The notes: generated from the letters alone by a model not told the origin. A stretch of 64,000 nucleotides of DNA from Streptomyces antnestii (GCF_004005495.1 NZ_RZYA01000014.1:124001-188000), one strand, 5' to 3'. Positions 35,123-45,206 are shown, counted from the stretch's first letter. Translations and numbers: made by a program.

Positions 35123-35157
35123 GCCGGCCGGACGGAGTCGGGCTCCGTCCGGCCGGC
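35123..35157. terminator. Intra-operon 15-bp perfect hairpin
   Basis: GCCGGCCGGACGGAG (35123-35137) pairs perfectly with 35143-35157 around TCGGG. It lies between the binding-protein and permease genes, where mRNA-stabilising or attenuating hairpins are common. Confidence 0.75.
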
Positions 35158-35174
35158 GCGGACGAGGAACCAAC

Positions 35175-36128
35175 ATGACGATCGACATGGTCGAGCCAGA
35201 CCTCCGGGCCACGAAGCCCACAGCCACGGCCCAGCGGTCGACGGCAGGACGACGCCGCACCCGTTCGGCGCTGCTCTTCCTGTTGCCGTTCGGGCTGCTG
35301 TTCGCGGCGATGATGCTGGCGCCGATCTGCTACTCCCTGTACAAGAGCCTCTTCACGACGCACCGTTCGGGGCTCGGGCTTTCCCGGCCGACCGAGATGT
35401 TCGCCGGCTTCTCGAACTACGCGACGGCACTGCACGACAACCACTTCCTGATGTCGATCCTGCGCGTGCTGCTGCTCGGGGTTGTCCAGGTGCCGGTCAT
35501 GCTCGGGCTCGCACTACTGCTGGCGCTGCTTCTCGACTCCCGGTCCGCGCGGTTCAAGCGGATCTTCCAGGTGGTCTTCTTCCTGCCGTTCGCCATGCCC
35601 GGCGCGATCGCGGCGATCATGTGGTCGTTTCTCTACGCCCGCAACCTCAGCCCGTTCACGGCCTTGTTCCAGCACATCGGCCTGCACGTGGACTTCCTCT
35701 CCGACGGACTGGCACTGGTCTCGATCGGCAACATGATGACCTGGGCGTACACGGGCTACAACATGCTCATTCTCTACTCCGCGCTGCAGGCGATTCCGGG
35801 GGAGCTGACCGAGGCGGCCGAGATGGACGGGTGCTCCGGGTGGCGCCTGGCCTGGCACGTGAAGGTTCCGCTGCTGCGGCCCGCGCTGATCCTTACGACG
35901 GTCTTCTCGATCATCGGCACCGCGCAGCTGTACACCGAGCCCGCCATCCTGCAGCACGACGCGCCCGCGGTCACCATCACGTACACGCCCATCATGGCCG
36001 CCCAGTACGCCGCCGGAATCAACAACTACGGCCTGGCGGCAGCCGAATCCGTGATCCTGGCGATCCTCACTTTCGTCGCATCTTTCGGATTCATGAAATT
36101 CACTCAACGCAGGGGACTCGGCGCATGA
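35175..36128 (+). CDS. Sugar ABC transporter permease (second system, component 1)
   Basis: A 317-residue MalF-type permease, six membrane segments after a basic N-terminus. The EAA loop is EAAEMDGCSGWRLAWHVKVP. A ribosome site GAGGAA precedes ATG 35175. It is followed by its partner via ATGA. As with the first importer, no ATPase gene is present. Confidence 0.92.
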   Translation: MTIDMVEPDLRATKPTATAQRSTAGRRRTRSALLFLLPFGLLFAAMMLAPICYSLYKSLFTTHRSGLGLSRPTEMFAGFSNYATALHDNHFLMSILRVLLLGVVQVPVMLGLALLLALLLDSRSARFKRIFQVVFFLPFAMPGAIAAIMWSFLYARNLSPFTALFQHIGLHVDFLSDGLALVSIGNMMTWAYTGYNMLILYSALQAIPGELTEAAEMDGCSGWRLAWHVKVPLLRPALILTTVFSIIGTAQLYTEPAILQHDAPAVTITYTPIMAAQYAAGINNYGLAAAESVILAILTFVASFGFMKFTQRRGLGA

Positions 36129-37003
36129 CCACCACCAGGTATGCCACTTCGTCCGGCACGACCGCACGCAAGGTGCCACTGGCCAGCCGCTCCGGCGTCT
36201 TCCTGGTCCTGCTGCTCTTCTCGGTCTACACGCTGATTCCGCTGTGGTGGTTGTTGGTGAGCGCTACCAAGAGCAGCGGCGACCTCTTCGGTGACGGCGG
36301 GCTGTGGTTCTCTCATTTCGATCTGTGGACGAACATCCGTGCCGTCTTCCACCAGCAGGACGGCATCTTCGGCCGGTGGATCCTCAACAGCGTTCTGTAC
36401 AGCGCCGGTGGCGCCTTCGTCGCGACCCTCATCTCCGCGATGGCCGGCTATGCGCTGGCGAAGTACCCTTTCCGCGGACGCGACTTGGCCTTCAACATCG
36501 TCCTCGGCGCGGTACTGATTCCCGCGTCGATGTTCGCGCTTCCGCTGTATCTGATGTTCAGCTCGATCGGCCTGGTGAACACCTATTGGGCTGTCTTCCT
36601 TCCCTGCATCGTCAGCCCGTTCGGCGTCTACCTCGCCCGGATCTACGCCGCGGACGGGGTGCCCTACGAACTGCTCGAGGCGGGGCGGGTGGACGGCGCC
36701 AGTGAAGCCCGAATCTTCTGGCGGATCGCGATGCCGGTCATGTCACCGGCACTGGTCACCATTTTCCTGTTCCAGTTCGTCGGCATCTGGAACAACTATC
36801 TTCTCCCGGTGCTGATGCTCAACGACGACAAACTGCAGCCCGTAACCGTGGGATTGGCCGGCTGGCGCAACGGATTCGAGAACGGTATTCCCTACACCGT
36901 CACCCTCACTGGCGCCGTCCTGTCACTGACCCTGTTGGTCATCGCTTTCCTTCCGCTCCAGCGTTTCTGGCGTTCCGGCCTGGCCGCGGGAAGTGTGAAG
37001 TGA
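36125..37003 (+). CDS. Sugar ABC transporter permease (second system, component 2)
   Basis: A 292-residue MalG-type permease with six membrane segments and EAA loop EAGRVDGASEARIFWRIAMP. ATG 36125 overlaps the previous stop, and its own stop overlaps a small open frame at 37000 (GTGA). This continuous coupling suggests that importer and secreted-protein genes are one transcript. Confidence 0.92.
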   Translation: MTTTRYATSSGTTARKVPLASRSGVFLVLLLFSVYTLIPLWWLLVSATKSSGDLFGDGGLWFSHFDLWTNIRAVFHQQDGIFGRWILNSVLYSAGGAFVATLISAMAGYALAKYPFRGRDLAFNIVLGAVLIPASMFALPLYLMFSSIGLVNTYWAVFLPCIVSPFGVYLARIYAADGVPYELLEAGRVDGASEARIFWRIAMPVMSPALVTIFLFQFVGIWNNYLLPVLMLNDDKLQPVTVGLAGWRNGFENGIPYTVTLTGAVLSLTLLVIAFLPLQRFWRSGLAAGSVK

Positions 37004-37257
37004 CACCGACGACCGGCCGAACGGAATCCGCGGCGATGGCAGGCCAGACCCTTCACAGCAGAGATAGCCGGCTGGTGCTGAACAACGACACCGGCGCTGT
37101 CGCCGGTGTTTTGAGTGAAGGAACGCCGACAGGTTCAACCTCACCTCCGCAACGGTGGGAGCCATTCCTGACGCGTCGCGCGCCTGTCACTCCCGCACGT
37201 CCTGCAATGGCGGGGCGCGGAATGATCACTGATGAAGAGGGGATCACTCGGCAGTGA
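37000..37257 (+). CDS. 85-residue orphan reading frame, possibly a truncated gene
   Basis: GTG 37000 overlaps the permease stop, and the stop overlaps the next gene's GTG (GTGA at both ends). The start, LHSRDSRLVLNNDTGAVAGV, looks like the first strands of a larger carbohydrate-active protein. The rest is Pro/Arg-rich and unlike a folded domain. It may be the remnant of a deleted hydrolase gene kept as a translational bridge. No family is assigned. Confidence 0.4.
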   Translation: MTPTTGRTESAAMAGQTLHSRDSRLVLNNDTGAVAGVLSEGTPTGSTSPPQRWEPFLTRRAPVTPARPAMAGRGMITDEEGITRQ

Positions 37258-40200
37258 GAAAAGGTCGTAGAAAGATTGCATCCGCCCTAGGGGTGATGAT
37301 CGTTGCGTCACTCCTATTTGGCGCATCGGCGACACATCAGGCATCTGCGCAACAGGTGACAGGGAACGCTCCGTTCATCAACTCGTGGCTGGTGTCGGGC
37401 CCGTTCGATTCGCCGGTGGTCGACAAGCAGTACGACTGTGAAGCCGGTGATCCGAAGCCCGGTTGGTCGGCTGTCGCCGACAGTGCCGAGACCGCGGCGG
37501 AGAACGGCGCGGCGGCCAACGCCGTCGACGGTGACCCATCGACCATCTGGCACACCGCGTACTCCGACGGTGCCGCACCCATGCCTCACTGGATTGACAT
37601 CACGTTGACCGAGCCGCACGTGGTCGACAAGCTGACGTACCTGCCACGGCAGGGCGGCGGCACCAACGGGAACATCGCGAACTACGAGGTGTCGGTCAGC
37701 AGCGACGGCGTCTCGTGGGGCCCACCGGTAGCCACTGGCACGTTCGACGCCGGAACCGAAATGAAGACGGTCACCTTCCCACCGGTCAGTGCCAAGCACG
37801 TGCGGCTGCGGGCCCTGAGTTCGCAAAACGGGCAACCCTTCGCTGCGGCCGCCGAGGTCAACCTGTACGGCTCTGCGGGATTGCCGTCCGGCGGCGGCTA
37901 CACCCCGGTCGAGGGGAAGACGAAGATCACCCCGAAGGTGGGCGAGTCGTTGAGCTTCGGCGACGACAGCGCCAAGTGGGAGTACTTCGACGACCGCATC
38001 TACAACCGGACCTACGACGACTACCAGGATCTCTACGGGTACTACTCCGTAAAGAAGGGTGTCGATACGCGGAACAAGTACGTGTACGCGCACACGTACG
38101 TCTACAGCCCGGTCGATCGGCAGGCATATTTCAACGTCGGGGCGAGCGGTTCGTACCGGCTGTATGCGAACGACAGCTGTCTGACGGCCCCAAGCACTCC
38201 GAAGGAGGTGCAGAAGGATCTGACGAAGCAAGCTGTTCAGCTGCATGCCGGCTGGAACAAGCTGATGATTCAGATCAAGCACACCTACACGGAGGACGTG
38301 AATGCAAATGGTGTGCCGATCGCCAAGGACCAGAACGTAGCCTATCTCGGGTTCTACGGCCGGGTGACGGACCAGGACGGCAACAAGATCGATGATCTGG
38401 TCGATTCTGTGGCCGGGCCGTCGGGAAGCCTGCAGATCGTGTCGCAAGGACTCTCGACCGACGATGCGGTCCACACTCCGCTTCCGCAGGGCAACATGCC
38501 GACCGGCTACAAGGAATGGCCGTACGTCTGGAACAAGTCAGTGGCCTCCAACAAGTACGGCGTCTCCGCTTCGGCTTTCCAGTTCATGGCCGCTGGTGGC
38601 GCGCCGGACTATAAGTGGAAGGTCGTCAACGGGAAGTTGCCTGATGGTCTGGAGTTGGATCCTGACGGCTCCATCACGACCGGACTGGTCGACGGGAAAG
38701 TCGATCTGAACAGCACCAAGGGCATCATCAGTATCAACACCAAGCCGGGCGACTACCACTTCACCGTCCAGGTGGCCGACAGGGACGGGAAGACTGCTTC
38801 GAAGGACTTCACCATCACGGTGAAGGAGCGCCCCAACAAGTGGTTCGAAGAAGGCAGGGTCGGTGCACTGACCCATTCCACCCCGACGTACAACTACTTC
38901 GTGGATCCGAACTACTCCGTTGACCGATGGGCAGAGAGAGCGAAGCGTGAAGGGCACTCGCTGGTGTCGGTCGAATCGCTGCAGCAGAACTATTTCTGGC
39001 CGTCCAAGTTCGCGGACCCGAAGCACATCAGGGCGGAGTATCTTCCCAAGGATGAGAACGGGAAGGTAGTGGACGGACTGAGGCAGTACGAGCGAGCGGT
39101 AAAGCGGCACGGCATGAAGTTCGGCTTGTACTACGCAACCGAGGGTGGCGGTCTGCAGCATTTCTCCACTGATGTGCTCGTGCAGAACGTGCAGGATCTC
39201 ATCCACCGCTACTCTCCGGACTACCTGTACTTCGACGGTCCGCAGGCGATGCCCAACGCCAATTACGACGTGATGTACAGCCTCATTCGCAACTACAGCG
39301 ACGAGATCGTCGTGAACTCGAACGCCTGGGGCGTCGAGTACGGCGATCCGGACCTGCGAACCGACGAGGCGTCAGGCATCTACTCCCCGGTGCATGAGAA
39401 TCATCTTCTGAAGCGGACGGTCATGGAACCGTGGAAGATGATCCACACGAAGAACATGTTGTCGCCGTACTACGAAAAGCGCGACGACTTCAGGCAGGTC
39501 ACCAAAGAAATGCTCATGAACGCTGGTCGAGGCCTTGTCGACAACAACGATCAAAGTGTTATCGACAGCCGGGGGCCGAACTGGGACTCTCCCAAGGAAA
39601 TCGCCACGAGGTACCCGAAGGCTGTACAGGAGTTCATCGATGTAAGAGAAGGGCTGGCCAGCTGGTTCGGGGCGAAGGGTAAGCCGGAGCGGCACGAGTC
39701 CACGACAGGCACGACGCCGTATTTCCTGGCCGGCTACGGCTACGAGGACGACGGACGAGGAAACTACGAAAAGTTCGCTCGCCCCAACAGCACGACGGGC
39801 CCGCAATGGGGTTACGCGACCGCCCGGGACAACAACGTCTACCTTCACATCATGAAGGGGCCGGACGGCAAGAAGGGTTTCGGCGCGATTGACGGTAAGT
39901 CCCTGACCATTCGCCCGGTCAAGGATCGGGTCACATCGGTGAAATGGCTGAACAGTGACCTCCCGGTCACGTCGTTCAAGCAGGACGGCGACAGCCTGAC
40001 CATCGATCTGGCCGATGTGCAGGAAGATCCGATCGACACGATCATCAAGATCGTGACCGACAATCCTGAGCGCAAGTACAAGCTGACCAACGTCGACGTG
40101 ACCGGTGAGCAGCTGGCGCCGAAGGTGTTGAAGGTCAATGCCGAGGGCTACATGACGTATCCCGCCCTGAAGGCCAAGCTTTCGCGCGTGTCCTACAGCA

Positions 40201-41126
40201 GCGCGAATCCTGGGATAGCGAAGGTTCTCCCCAGCGGAATCGTGCATCCGGTGTCGGACGGCACGACGAGCATCACGGTTCATGGCACTTACGAAGGAGT
40301 GACCAAGCAAGGCGAACTGAAGGTGACGGTCAAGGATGGCCTCGTCTATGCCGCCGACATGATCAGTGCATCGCTGATGGTGGAGGGCAAAGAGGCGTAC
40401 GGCGAGTTCGGCCTGAACGACGGGCTCGCGTACAAGCTCGAAGGCAGGTCGGCCACAGGCGGGCCTATCGGCTTGGACGCGGCACAGGTCAAATGGCACG
40501 GCGGAGTCGTCGATCTGGCCGGCGGTGACAAGTACAAGCCGGTCGCCATCAAGGAAACAGACGGGTTCGCGTTCAAGGGGAACAAGGTCATCACTCCGCA
40601 GGTCGAGGCATCCACGAGAGGAGTCGTCTGGGCAGATGTGACGCTGGACGGGAAGACCTACACGACAAACAGGGTCTTCATGGACCTGCTGCCGTACCGG
40701 AACCTTGCGAAGGGTGCCGAGATCACGGCCGGCCAGGGTCAGGATGAGGTGTCGAACCTCACCGACGGCAGGCTCATCGACGGCGATCACTTCGATCAGT
40801 CGAAGTGGTCGGTACCAGGAAGCGAGAAGGCTTGGATTCAATTCAAGCTTCCCGCGAAGTCTGATATCTCGAACCTCGACATCAACTTCAACACGCTGGA
40901 GCAGCGATACGTCAACACGCCCAAGACGATCAAGATCCAAACCAGTGTCGACGGGGTGACCTGGAATGATGCCGGCACCGTCAATGGCCCAACGGGCACT
41001 GCCTATTTCGGGTTCAGTGACCAGTACCCGCTCAGCGCACAGGCCCAGTACGTGAAGTTGGTGTTCGACGGAGGCTCGAACGGGTCAACTACCGACCTGC
41101 TCGAAGTCGCCATCAATGCCAGGTAG
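37254..41126 (+). CDS. Giant secreted GH29-like multidomain glycan-binding protein A
   Basis: A 1290-residue secreted protein. An N-terminal signal peptide (about residues 1-33, KGRRKI then a hydrophobic core ending ASAQ) is followed by an F5/8-type carbohydrate-binding domain (about 70-208), a PA14-like beta domain (about 235-380), a putative Ig domain (about 430-530), a GH29-like barrel (about 540-830), a BIG2-like domain (about 958-1030) and a second F5/8 domain (about 1150-1290). In the barrel, YSPDYLYFDG gives D661 at the alpha-L-fucosidase nucleophile position. The family's KHHDGF stretch is replaced by VESLQQNYF, so ordinary fucosidase activity is doubtful. It is coupled by GTGA to the upstream ORF. 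Codon use looks less GC-biased than in neighbours. Confidence 0.82.
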   Translation: MRKGRRKIASALGVMIVASLLFGASATHQASAQQVTGNAPFINSWLVSGPFDSPVVDKQYDCEAGDPKPGWSAVADSAETAAENGAAANAVDGDPSTIWHTAYSDGAAPMPHWIDITLTEPHVVDKLTYLPRQGGGTNGNIANYEVSVSSDGVSWGPPVATGTFDAGTEMKTVTFPPVSAKHVRLRALSSQNGQPFAAAAEVNLYGSAGLPSGGGYTPVEGKTKITPKVGESLSFGDDSAKWEYFDDRIYNRTYDDYQDLYGYYSVKKGVDTRNKYVYAHTYVYSPVDRQAYFNVGASGSYRLYANDSCLTAPSTPKEVQKDLTKQAVQLHAGWNKLMIQIKHTYTEDVNANGVPIAKDQNVAYLGFYGRVTDQDGNKIDDLVDSVAGPSGSLQIVSQGLSTDDAVHTPLPQGNMPTGYKEWPYVWNKSVASNKYGVSASAFQFMAAGGAPDYKWKVVNGKLPDGLELDPDGSITTGLVDGKVDLNSTKGIISINTKPGDYHFTVQVADRDGKTASKDFTITVKERPNKWFEEGRVGALTHSTPTYNYFVDPNYSVDRWAERAKREGHSLVSVESLQQNYFWPSKFADPKHIRAEYLPKDENGKVVDGLRQYERAVKRHGMKFGLYYATEGGGLQHFSTDVLVQNVQDLIHRYSPDYLYFDGPQAMPNANYDVMYSLIRNYSDEIVVNSNAWGVEYGDPDLRTDEASGIYSPVHENHLLKRTVMEPWKMIHTKNMLSPYYEKRDDFRQVTKEMLMNAGRGLVDNNDQSVIDSRGPNWDSPKEIATRYPKAVQEFIDVREGLASWFGAKGKPERHESTTGTTPYFLAGYGYEDDGRGNYEKFARPNSTTGPQWGYATARDNNVYLHIMKGPDGKKGFGAIDGKSLTIRPVKDRVTSVKWLNSDLPVTSFKQDGDSLTIDLADVQEDPIDTIIKIVTDNPERKYKLTNVDVTGEQLAPKVLKVNAEGYMTYPALKAKLSRVSYSSANPGIAKVLPSGIVHPVSDGTTSITVHGTYEGVTKQGELKVTVKDGLVYAADMISASLMVEGKEAYGEFGLNDGLAYKLEGRSATGGPIGLDAAQVKWHGGVVDLAGGDKYKPVAIKETDGFAFKGNKVITPQVEASTRGVVWADVTLDGKTYTTNRVFMDLLPYRNLAKGAEITAGQGQDEVSNLTDGRLIDGDHFDQSKWSVPGSEKAWIQFKLPAKSDISNLDINFNTLEQRYVNTPKTIKIQTSVDGVTWNDAGTVNGPTGTAYFGFSDQYPLSAQAQYVKLVFDGGSNGSTTDLLEVAINAR

Positions 41127-41140
41127 GTGACACGGTAGTC

Positions 41141-41178
41141 GGTCGGCGTCGTGGTCTTTCACAGTCACGACGCTGACC
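41141..41178. terminator. Hairpin between the two giant secreted-protein genes
   Basis: GGTCGGCGTCGTG (41141-41153) pairs with CACGACGCTGACC (41166-41178), with one G-U pair and a 12-nt loop, 14 nt after the stop codon. The remaining gap to 41402 holds no gene. Confidence 0.7.
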
Positions 41179-41402
41179 GGTTGCCAACGAAGGAGAGCCG
41201 GTACCAGCGCCTCAGCCTGTGCAGGGACCTGTCGATCAATAACTCCTCGACTGGCCATTGAGGCTGCTTCGTGTTGTCTGCCCGTCGGGCGTCGACGTGT
41301 CCGGCTCTGCCCTCCGCTTCCGCGCACAGCGCCGGCCGGCCCTTCTGTCGTGACTTGAGGACGGCTTGGCATCAGCTGTTTCGAAAAGTACGAGGAGGTT
41401 TC

Positions 41403-44400
41403 ATGAACAGATTGCGCAAGATCCAGTGCTGCGTCGTAACGACTGCGATAGCGCTCGCCACGGCGGTCGGCTCCGCTCTCATCGGACCGCAGGCCCAAGC
41501 AGCTCAAACCGGAGGCACAGCACCGTACGTGAACCAATGGGCGGTCGCAGGGCCCTATTCCGATCAGGTCGTCGAGGGGTCCGCAAGACCCGTCGTCCCC
41601 GCCATCGGCACCTCTCTCGAGGACCAGGGCAACAACGAGAAGTCGACCTGGCAGTACTTCGACGACCGTATCTTCAACCGGAACTACGACGACTACAACG
41701 ACCTGATGGGCTACTTCGACGTCAAGCAGGGCCAAGCCACCACCGACAAGTGGGTGCTGGCCGCGAGCTACGTCTACAGCCCGACAACGCAGGACGTGCA
41801 GTGGCAGGTCGGCGGCTCCGGCGTCTACCGGCTGTTCGCGAACGACGCTCCCGTCGGCCGGCAGGACAGCGTCGCGAACCGGGTCAGCAAGAACGGCAAG
41901 AAGTATCCCGTTCAGCTGAAGCAGGGCTGGAACAAGCTGCTGATCGAGATTCAGCACAAGAACCCCGGCAAGAACAAGAACTTCCTCGGCTTCTACACGA
42001 GGCTGTGCGACGGCGACGGGAACCTCGTCCCCGACCTCACGAACTCCGTGACGGGACCGAACACGTCCGACAACCGGCTCTCCGTCGTCACGACGGGTCT
42101 CAGCGTCGACCGCGACGCGTTCAAGAAGCGCAACGCGAACACGCCGGCGAACGACTATCCGTCCAACACCCTGCCGTACGCCTATGACGAGAACCCGTAC
42201 GTCAAGATGGTCGCCACGATCGACGGCAAGCCCAACACATCGAGTATCGCCCCGCAGGCCGCTCCTTTCACCTTCCAGGCAGCCGGCGGAGCCCCCGGAT
42301 ACAAGTGGACCGTCGCCGACGGCCAACTCCCGCCCGGGCTCGAGCTGGCAGCCGACGGCCACATCGAAGGCAAGGTCTCGGACGGCGCGCAGGGCAAGAC
42401 GCAGAAGGACTACACCTTCACCCTGAAGGTGACCGACGCGCAGGGCGCCACCGCGACGAAGCAGTACACGATCACAGTCAAGAAGAACCCGGTCGACTGG
42501 TTCATCGACGGGAAGATGTCGGCCCTGTCGCACACCACAGGGACCATGCCGAACCTGTACGACCCGAACTTCAACTATGACGAATGGGCCCAGCGGGCCA
42601 AAGAGATGGGCATGACGATGCTCTCGACAGAGAGCATCCAGAACACCATCTACTACTGGCCGTCGCCGAACGCGAACCTGACGCCGAGCGACAGCAACAA
42701 GATGTACAAGTACAACGCGCTGCAGAAGGCCGATGACGGCACCTGGCACGTGAAGGACCGTGTACAGCAGGCCAAGGAGGCGGCCGAGCGATACGGCCTG
42801 AAGTTCGGTGTCTATCTCTCGTCGCTGTACGAGGGGTCGGACATCCTCGAGAGCGACATCCAAAACCTGGTCGCGCGCTACAACCCGTGGTACGTCTTCG
42901 CCGACGGCGGCCCCGAGTCCTATTCCAACACCGACGTCGCGTGGAGCTCGGCCCGCAACTACAACGACCGGGTGCTCATCGACGCGAACCCGAACGCGCA
43001 GACCGGCGACCAGGACATCACGCTGCACGAGCGGCCGTTCTGGAACGGCGAACCGTACAACGAGGGAGGTTGGGGCGACGGAGTCCTGCCGCAGGGCAGA
43101 AAGGTCGCCCACGAGGAATGGAACGACCCCTACACCACGGCCCTGGACGTCTGGACCATCTACGCCAACGGCAACGAGCGGGATGACTGGTCCGAAGCGG
43201 CAAAGGAACTGATTAACCAGTACGGCCACGGCTATGTCATGAACTATGACTCCTCGATCACCGTGACCCGTGGCATGGACAACCTGAGCAGCAACCTGGA
43301 CAACACCAACATCTTCTCGATGGTGCCGGTCTCCTCCCAGCAGCTCTCGGACATGCGCGGGTCGATCGTGCACTGGATGGACAACGGATCAGGGCCCGAT
43401 CTGCGCGAGTCCCTGTACGGCACCACGCCGTACACCATGGACTACACGCGCAAGCCGGGCTGGTACACCGATCCGCAGAAGGCCATCGCCCACGGGCAGG
43501 GTCCCGACTGGGGCTATGCCATGGCGCGCGACCAGTACACGTACATGCACATGGTCAAGAACCAGATCTCCGGCGTGCCGAAGTCGGGCTTCAGCGGCCA
43601 GGACCAGATGAAGCGCATCGGCCCGTTCGACTACAAGGTCGACGCGGTGGAGTGGCTGAACAAGGGGACCTCGCTGCCGTTCACCACGGAGCGGGACGAC
43701 GGCAAGTACTACATCGACATCGACACGTCCAAGGTGACCGCGGACCCCATCGACACGGTCATCAAGATCAGGACGAAGAGCCCGGTCAGGGACTACACGA
43801 TGTCGAGCGTCAAGCTGTTCAGCAGCCAGACCTCGACCAAGGCCCTGCAGCTCAGGGCCGAGTGCTATATGAACGGCTACACCAATGTCTTCGCGCCGGC
43901 GAAGCTCACGTACACGAGCGACAACGAGCGGGTGGCGACGGTGGGCGGCTCCGGCCGGGTCACTCCCGTCGGCGACGGAAGCGCGACGATCAAGGTGACC
44001 GCAACCTACGACGACGGCGTGAACGCCCCTCAGGTGAAGACCGATACGTATCCGGTCAAGGTGCGGGGCGGCGCGATCGCGGCGGATCTCCCGCTGGTCG
44101 GCGTGAACATGTTCACGCAAGGGGCGTCATTCTGGGGGCAGTTCGCGACGGACAAGGACCTTCCCGTGACCTTCAAGGGCTTCACGCAGAAGGGCGGTGC
44201 GGTCGACATCCTCGACGCCTCCAAGATCAAGTACCACTACGCGACCGTCGACGGCAGGCGCGACAACGCCGCAGGCAAGATCGTGGTCGACGAGGTGCCG
44301 GCCGACCAGTCGCCGTTCGTCGTCGAGGGCAACACGATGAAGTTCACCGGCAAGGTCACCAAGCCGACCATGTACAGCTACTGGGCCGACATCACGGTGG

Positions 44401-44984
44401 ACGGAAAGACCTACACCTCGACCCGGAACTTCCTGACGCTCACCCCCGATGCGAACGTCGCGCAGGGGATCACGCCGAAGGTGTCCACGGACGGCAAGCA
44501 CGCGAAGACGCTGTCCGACGGCACCATCAACGACGCGTCGGGAGGCAATGCCGACAAGTGGGTCGCGCCGGCCGGTGACGAGGCTCCGAGCATCACCTAC
44601 GACCTGCGGAAGGTGCATGACCTGACGCGCGTCAACGTCTTCTTCAACCACCACATGCCGAACGCCGACAACGTGACCTACTACAACGTGCCGAAGAAGG
44701 TGAAGATCGAGTACAGCGAAGACGGCGCCACGTGGACCACGGGCCATGAGGCGTCGACCCTGTCCGGCGCGGGTCTGCCGACGGCGAAGGACACGCGGGC
44801 CGTTCCGCAGAGCGACACGACGCTGTACGGCTGGGAACAGGAAGGCCTCTACTACAACTATCCGGTCGATCCGGACCGGTCCAGCGTGAAGGCTCGTTAC
44901 GTGAGGGTCTCGTTCCCCGGCGGTGGACAGAACGGCAGTCCGGTCGATGTGTTGGAGGTCCGAGCCTTCTCGGCGGGCGACTGA
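41403..44984 (+). CDS. Giant secreted GH29-like multidomain protein B
   Basis: A 1193-residue paralogue of protein A. After a signal peptide (about 1-36, ending AQAAQ) come a PA14-like domain (about 70-215), a putative Ig domain (about 280-365), a GH29-like barrel (about 370-690), a BIG2-like domain (about 815-890) and a C-terminal F5/8-like domain (about 1018-1193). It lacks the N-terminal F5/8 domain of A. The proposed nucleophile is D501 in NPWYVFADGGPE; LSTESIQNTIYYWPS replaces KHHDGF. GGAGG precedes ATG 41403. The pair probably act on one complex fucosylated or related glycan outside the cell. Confidence 0.82.
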   Translation: MNRLRKIQCCVVTTAIALATAVGSALIGPQAQAAQTGGTAPYVNQWAVAGPYSDQVVEGSARPVVPAIGTSLEDQGNNEKSTWQYFDDRIFNRNYDDYNDLMGYFDVKQGQATTDKWVLAASYVYSPTTQDVQWQVGGSGVYRLFANDAPVGRQDSVANRVSKNGKKYPVQLKQGWNKLLIEIQHKNPGKNKNFLGFYTRLCDGDGNLVPDLTNSVTGPNTSDNRLSVVTTGLSVDRDAFKKRNANTPANDYPSNTLPYAYDENPYVKMVATIDGKPNTSSIAPQAAPFTFQAAGGAPGYKWTVADGQLPPGLELAADGHIEGKVSDGAQGKTQKDYTFTLKVTDAQGATATKQYTITVKKNPVDWFIDGKMSALSHTTGTMPNLYDPNFNYDEWAQRAKEMGMTMLSTESIQNTIYYWPSPNANLTPSDSNKMYKYNALQKADDGTWHVKDRVQQAKEAAERYGLKFGVYLSSLYEGSDILESDIQNLVARYNPWYVFADGGPESYSNTDVAWSSARNYNDRVLIDANPNAQTGDQDITLHERPFWNGEPYNEGGWGDGVLPQGRKVAHEEWNDPYTTALDVWTIYANGNERDDWSEAAKELINQYGHGYVMNYDSSITVTRGMDNLSSNLDNTNIFSMVPVSSQQLSDMRGSIVHWMDNGSGPDLRESLYGTTPYTMDYTRKPGWYTDPQKAIAHGQGPDWGYAMARDQYTYMHMVKNQISGVPKSGFSGQDQMKRIGPFDYKVDAVEWLNKGTSLPFTTERDDGKYYIDIDTSKVTADPIDTVIKIRTKSPVRDYTMSSVKLFSSQTSTKALQLRAECYMNGYTNVFAPAKLTYTSDNERVATVGGSGRVTPVGDGSATIKVTATYDDGVNAPQVKTDTYPVKVRGGAIAADLPLVGVNMFTQGASFWGQFATDKDLPVTFKGFTQKGGAVDILDASKIKYHYATVDGRRDNAAGKIVVDEVPADQSPFVVEGNTMKFTGKVTKPTMYSYWADITVDGKTYTSTRNFLTLTPDANVAQGITPKVSTDGKHAKTLSDGTINDASGGNADKWVAPAGDEAPSITYDLRKVHDLTRVNVFFNHHMPNADNVTYYNVPKKVKIEYSEDGATWTTGHEASTLSGAGLPTAKDTRAVPQSDTTLYGWEQEGLYYNYPVDPDRSSVKARYVRVSFPGGGQNGSPVDVLEVRAFSAGD

Positions 44985-45001
44985 TCTCGGTCTGACAGGG
45001 G

Positions 45002-45029
45002 GGCCACCGACTCGTCTGTGTCGGTGGCC
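45002..45029. terminator. Terminator after protein B
   Basis: GGCCACCGAC (45002-45011) and GTCGGTGGCC (45020-45029) form a perfect 10-bp stem with an 8-nt loop, 18 nt after the stop. Confidence 0.8.
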
Positions 45030-45045
45030 TCTCGGCAGAGCGAAG

Positions 45046-45060
45046 ATGCATCTGATACAT
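45046..45060. promoter_or_regulatory. Candidate GntR operator upstream of second regulator (site 1)
   Basis: ATGCATCTGATACAT matches 12 of 15 positions of the 28216 site (ATGTTTCGGATACAT) and is itself close to palindromic. Confidence 0.55.
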
Positions 45061-45206
45061 TTCCCGGCTACTGGGGCCGTGCTCGCCCAGTCTTCGTGTG
45101 CTCGATGAGTCGTTCCACTCTCGAAGCAGCCTGGGATTGCGAGGGTGGGACTGTAGAATTCTGGGCGTCAGGCGTGTGAGTGTGGTTCACTGGCCCAAGC
45201 CGCAGG

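Noticed and set aside
41085..43373. Antisense 762-residue open frame over protein B
   Set aside because: Complement of a real secreted protein; repetitive Val/Arg/Asp content with no recognisable motif.
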